This document shows, one piece after another, positions 6,801 through 7,472 of a DNA stretch of 7,472 nucleotides. The notes under the pieces are model-generated. The model did no database searches, had not been told where the DNA came from, and saw only the letters and a program-made list of their open reading frames with translations. Position 1 is the stretch's first letter. Every line of letters starts with the position of its first letter. Both the position numbers and the translations under genes were made by a program. The stretch is from contig JAJUFY010000102.1 of assembly GCA_029263635.1 (NCBI GenBank), positions 1-7,472 on the forward strand, given 5' to 3'. The stretch comes from Ectothiorhodospiraceae bacterium. Lineage in GTDB: Bacteria > Pseudomonadota > Gammaproteobacteria > Nitrococcales > AK92.

Positions 6801-7126
6801 ACCTCGGCAGTCGGGCCGACGAAGGTCAGGCCCTCCCGCTCGCAAGCCTCAGCGAAGGACGCGTTCTCGCTGAGAAAGCCGTAGCCGGGATGTACCGCAT
6901 CGCAACCTGTCGCCCGCGCCACCGCCAGCAGCCGCTCACCATCGAGGTAAGCCGGAGCACCGGTTCCCGCAATCTGGTGGGCCTCGTCGGCCAGCCGGGT
7001 GTGCAGCGACTGCGCGTCGTCGGCCGGGTATACCGCCACCGTGGCGATGCCCAGTTCGGCCGCGGCCCGGGCGATCCGGACGGCGATTTCTCCACGGTTG
7101 GCGATCAGCAGCTTATTGATGGTCAT
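3836..7126 (-). CDS. Single-chain biotin-dependent acyl-CoA carboxylase (biotin carboxylase, biotin carrier and carboxyltransferase fused)
   Basis: This 1096-residue protein should carboxylate an acyl-CoA with bicarbonate and ATP through a covalent biotin. Biotin carboxylase spans about 1-450: LIANRGEIAVRI (7-18), HPGYGFLSEN (79-88), glycine-rich KAVAGGGGRGMR (159-170), FFFIEANARLQVEHTVTE (286-303, the ATP-grasp ExNxR region) and LRINMET (343-349). The biotin carrier domain covers about 491-558, with EAMKM at 521-525 and biotinyl Lys524. The carboxyltransferase runs from about 600 to 1075, with the N-half block GRCFAGNAVFAGSSDLLIA (755-773) and C-half PGFMVGPEAE (941-950) and LRKGYGLGAMGMAGG (977-991). 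An Ala-rich linker (about 469-495) joins the first two domains and leaves no room for a BT mediator domain there. Such fused enzymes include the single-chain long-chain acyl-CoA carboxylases, and similar proteins are often annotated as pyruvate carboxylase or carbamoyl-phosphate synthase, which the domain set does not support. The ATG at 7126 precedes the conserved start but has only a weak, distant GGA. The stop is TAG. The acyl-CoA substrate is not predictable here. Confidence 0.93.
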   Translation of the reverse strand: MTINKLLIANRGEIAVRIARAAAELGIATVAVYPADDAQSLHTRLADEAHQIAGTGAPAYLDGERLLAVARATGCDAVHPGYGFLSENASFAEACEREGLTFVGPTAEVLALLGDKAQARQLAQRQDVPVVPGISSAVNVEEAQAFMAELDAGVAMVVKAVAGGGGRGMRIVQHPDQLPEAFKRCQAEAQAAFGNGALYVERFIPRARHIEVQVIGDGCGAVSHLWERECSLQRRTQKLIEIAPSPTLGEDLRERLIAAALRLAAAVNYRSLGTFEFLVDESRGEFFFIEANARLQVEHTVTEEITGIDLVQAQLQLAGGATLEELGLTQDRIPAPRGCAMQLRINMETMDSAGNAQPAGGLLATFEPPMGPGIRVDSFGYRGYRTSPHYDSLLAKLIVHGRSFAAASDRAYRALCQFRIDGVATNIGFLQNLLRRPEVRANAVHTRFVDEHMADLAALDGSAHPRLFFAAEAQAEEAAAQVAVAPPGATAATAAMQGVVVDVSAAEGERVRAGQLIAVIEAMKMQHEVLATTAGMVLQVLVRPGDMVTQAQPLLFIEPDATAAAIEDTQAEVDLDAIRPDLAEVLARHARGLDDARPEAVARRRKTGQRTARENIAAICDPGSFIEYGALTFAAQRRRRSVEELIRTTPADGLVAGIGAVNGDLFGENKARCAVLAYDYTVLAGTQGTMNHKKTDRLLQVAEEQELPVIFFTEGGGGRPGDTDNATKVAGLDVPSFLQYARLSGLAPRIGIASGRCFAGNAVFAGSSDLLIATENTSLGMAGPAMIEGGGLGVYAPEEVGPASVQAANGVIDCLVRDEEEAAALARKLLSYFQGPVTEWQCADQRRLRHSIPENRLRAYDVRALIDILADQGSVVELRRQFAPGMITALIRVEGRPLGLLANNPQHLGGAIDADGADKAARFMQLCDAFDLPILSLCDTPGFMVGPEAEQTALVRRTSRMFVTAASLSVPFFTIVLRKGYGLGAMGMAGGSFHAPVFTAAWPTGEFGGMGLEGAVRLAYRKELEAEPDPTARQALFDKLVAESYERGKALSMAVSLEIDAVIDPAESRAWIVRGLRASRPPQPRTGKKRPMVDTW

Positions 7127-7164
7127 TGCTTTGCGATCCGGCTGTCGACGAAAGGGATCAGCAA

Positions 7165-7193
7165 CCCTTAGGCGCGACCGGAGCCGGCGTCAA
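7165..7193 (-). promoter_or_regulatory. Candidate promoter for the acyl-CoA carboxylase gene
   Basis: On the minus strand TTGACG (plus coordinates 7188-7193, 5 of 6 to the -35 consensus) is followed after exactly 17 nt by TAAGGG (7165-7170), a weak -10. This would place transcription about 30 nt before the ATG at 7126. The call rests on consensus and spacing only. Confidence 0.4.
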
Positions 7194-7238
7194 GCCGTTC
7201 GTATGTCGAGGTAGGGCCGAGAGAGCGTGGGCCTGGGC

Positions 7239-7260
7239 CCGCCGGGCGGGCGCCCGGCGG
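7239..7260. repeat. Perfect GC-rich palindrome upstream of the carboxylase
   Basis: CCGCCGGGCG (7239-7248) and CGCCCGGCGG (7251-7260) are exact reverse complements separated by GG, so an RNA could fold a stem of about 9 bp with a small loop. There is no T-tract on either side. It lies upstream of the candidate carboxylase promoter and might be the end of a gene lost at the junction, a protein site, or chance in a stretch of about 75% GC. The rest of 7194-7325 shows no gene I can support. Confidence 0.3.
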
Positions 7261-7331
7261 CTCGGAAGGGAGGAGTCAGGCTGTGCCGTGCGCTCGCAGC
7301 GGCAGGGCTTCGCCGGCGACGACCTCTGTCA

Positions 7332-7472
7332 GATGCTGGATCATTACCAGTTAATCTTAATGAAGAGTATTCTACATCTGTTGGTGCACAATTTGGTCAA
7401 CAGGCTTTGGATAAAACAATGTTTGCTAGTATTCTTGGTGTCTTATTAATTTTTGTTTACATGATTATTTAT
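7332..7472 (+). CDS. secDF: SecD/SecDF protein-export fragment of low-GC Bacillota type (internal piece, open at the right edge)
   Basis: The frame from 7332 reads DAGSLPVNLNEEYSTSVG followed by AQFGQQALDKTMFASILGV and LLIFVYMIIY, 47 residues to the window end. From family knowledge this is the junction in SecD between the end of the periplasmic/extracellular P1 region (AGSLPV) and the following transmembrane helix (about residues 33-47 here). It is very like the Bacillus SecDF segment ALPVKLTEKYSTSVGAQFGQQAL followed by a membrane helix. SecD with SecF drives late steps of Sec-dependent protein export in the cytoplasmic membrane. The piece has neither start nor end, begins mid-protein right where GC drops from about 75% to about 30%, and uses AT-ending codons unlike every other gene here. 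It therefore cannot be a native gene of this chromosome as shown. Whether it is SecD alone or fused SecDF cannot be seen. Confidence 0.85.

Noticed and set aside
4145..7171. A 1008-codon plus-strand open frame covering almost the whole carboxylase.
   Set aside because: It is exactly antisense to a protein with a complete set of conserved domains. Its product is His/Gln/Ala/Gly-rich with no recognisable motif, and long open antisense frames are expected in high-GC genes.
7126..7449. A 107-codon plus-strand open frame spanning the GC junction.
   Set aside because: It crosses the chimeric boundary, and its 3' part is out of phase with the clear SecD frame; no motif supports it.

Overview
The first 7.3 kb look like a high-GC gammaproteobacterial chromosome. 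PurE is of the class I type paired with PurK, and RsmJ is a methyltransferase family largely confined to Gammaproteobacteria. I cannot name the genus; it resembles the broad Pseudomonas/Xanthomonadales/Nevskiales kind of genome. The last ~140 bases do not belong to it. GC falls abruptly from about 75% (7201-7330, counted by eye) to about 30% (7341-7472), and the tail encodes a piece of a low-GC Bacillota (Bacilli-like) SecD/SecDF protein. An assembly or library chimera is the simplest explanation.

Layout. Positions 1-1092 (minus strand) hold purE and the first 202 codons of purK, a translationally coupled purEK pair for the carboxylation step of de novo purine synthesis. A ~120 bp divergent intergenic region follows. 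On the plus strand are a small coiled-coil protein (1217-1411) and the reading frame of rsmJ (1463-2248), a 16S rRNA methyltransferase gene interrupted by an in-frame TAG at 1571-1573. After ~300 bp of leader comes a class C beta-lactamase/EstB-type serine hydrolase (2552-3766, plus). A hairpin with a 13-bp stem separates it from a convergent 1096-residue single-chain biotin-dependent acyl-CoA carboxylase (3836-7126, minus), in which biotin carboxylase, biotin carrier and carboxyltransferase are fused in one polypeptide. Upstream of the carboxylase are a candidate promoter, a GC-rich palindrome and then the junction to the foreign SecD fragment.

How the genes relate. PurE and PurK act in consecutive steps (PurK makes N5-CAIR, PurE rearranges it to CAIR). 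The other genes are housekeeping or catabolic functions with no obvious shared pathway. I see no mobile element, CRISPR array, tRNA/rRNA gene or defence system, and no convincing undescribed system. The points that deserve a check are the chimeric right end, the amber codon in rsmJ, and the substrate of the fused carboxylase.
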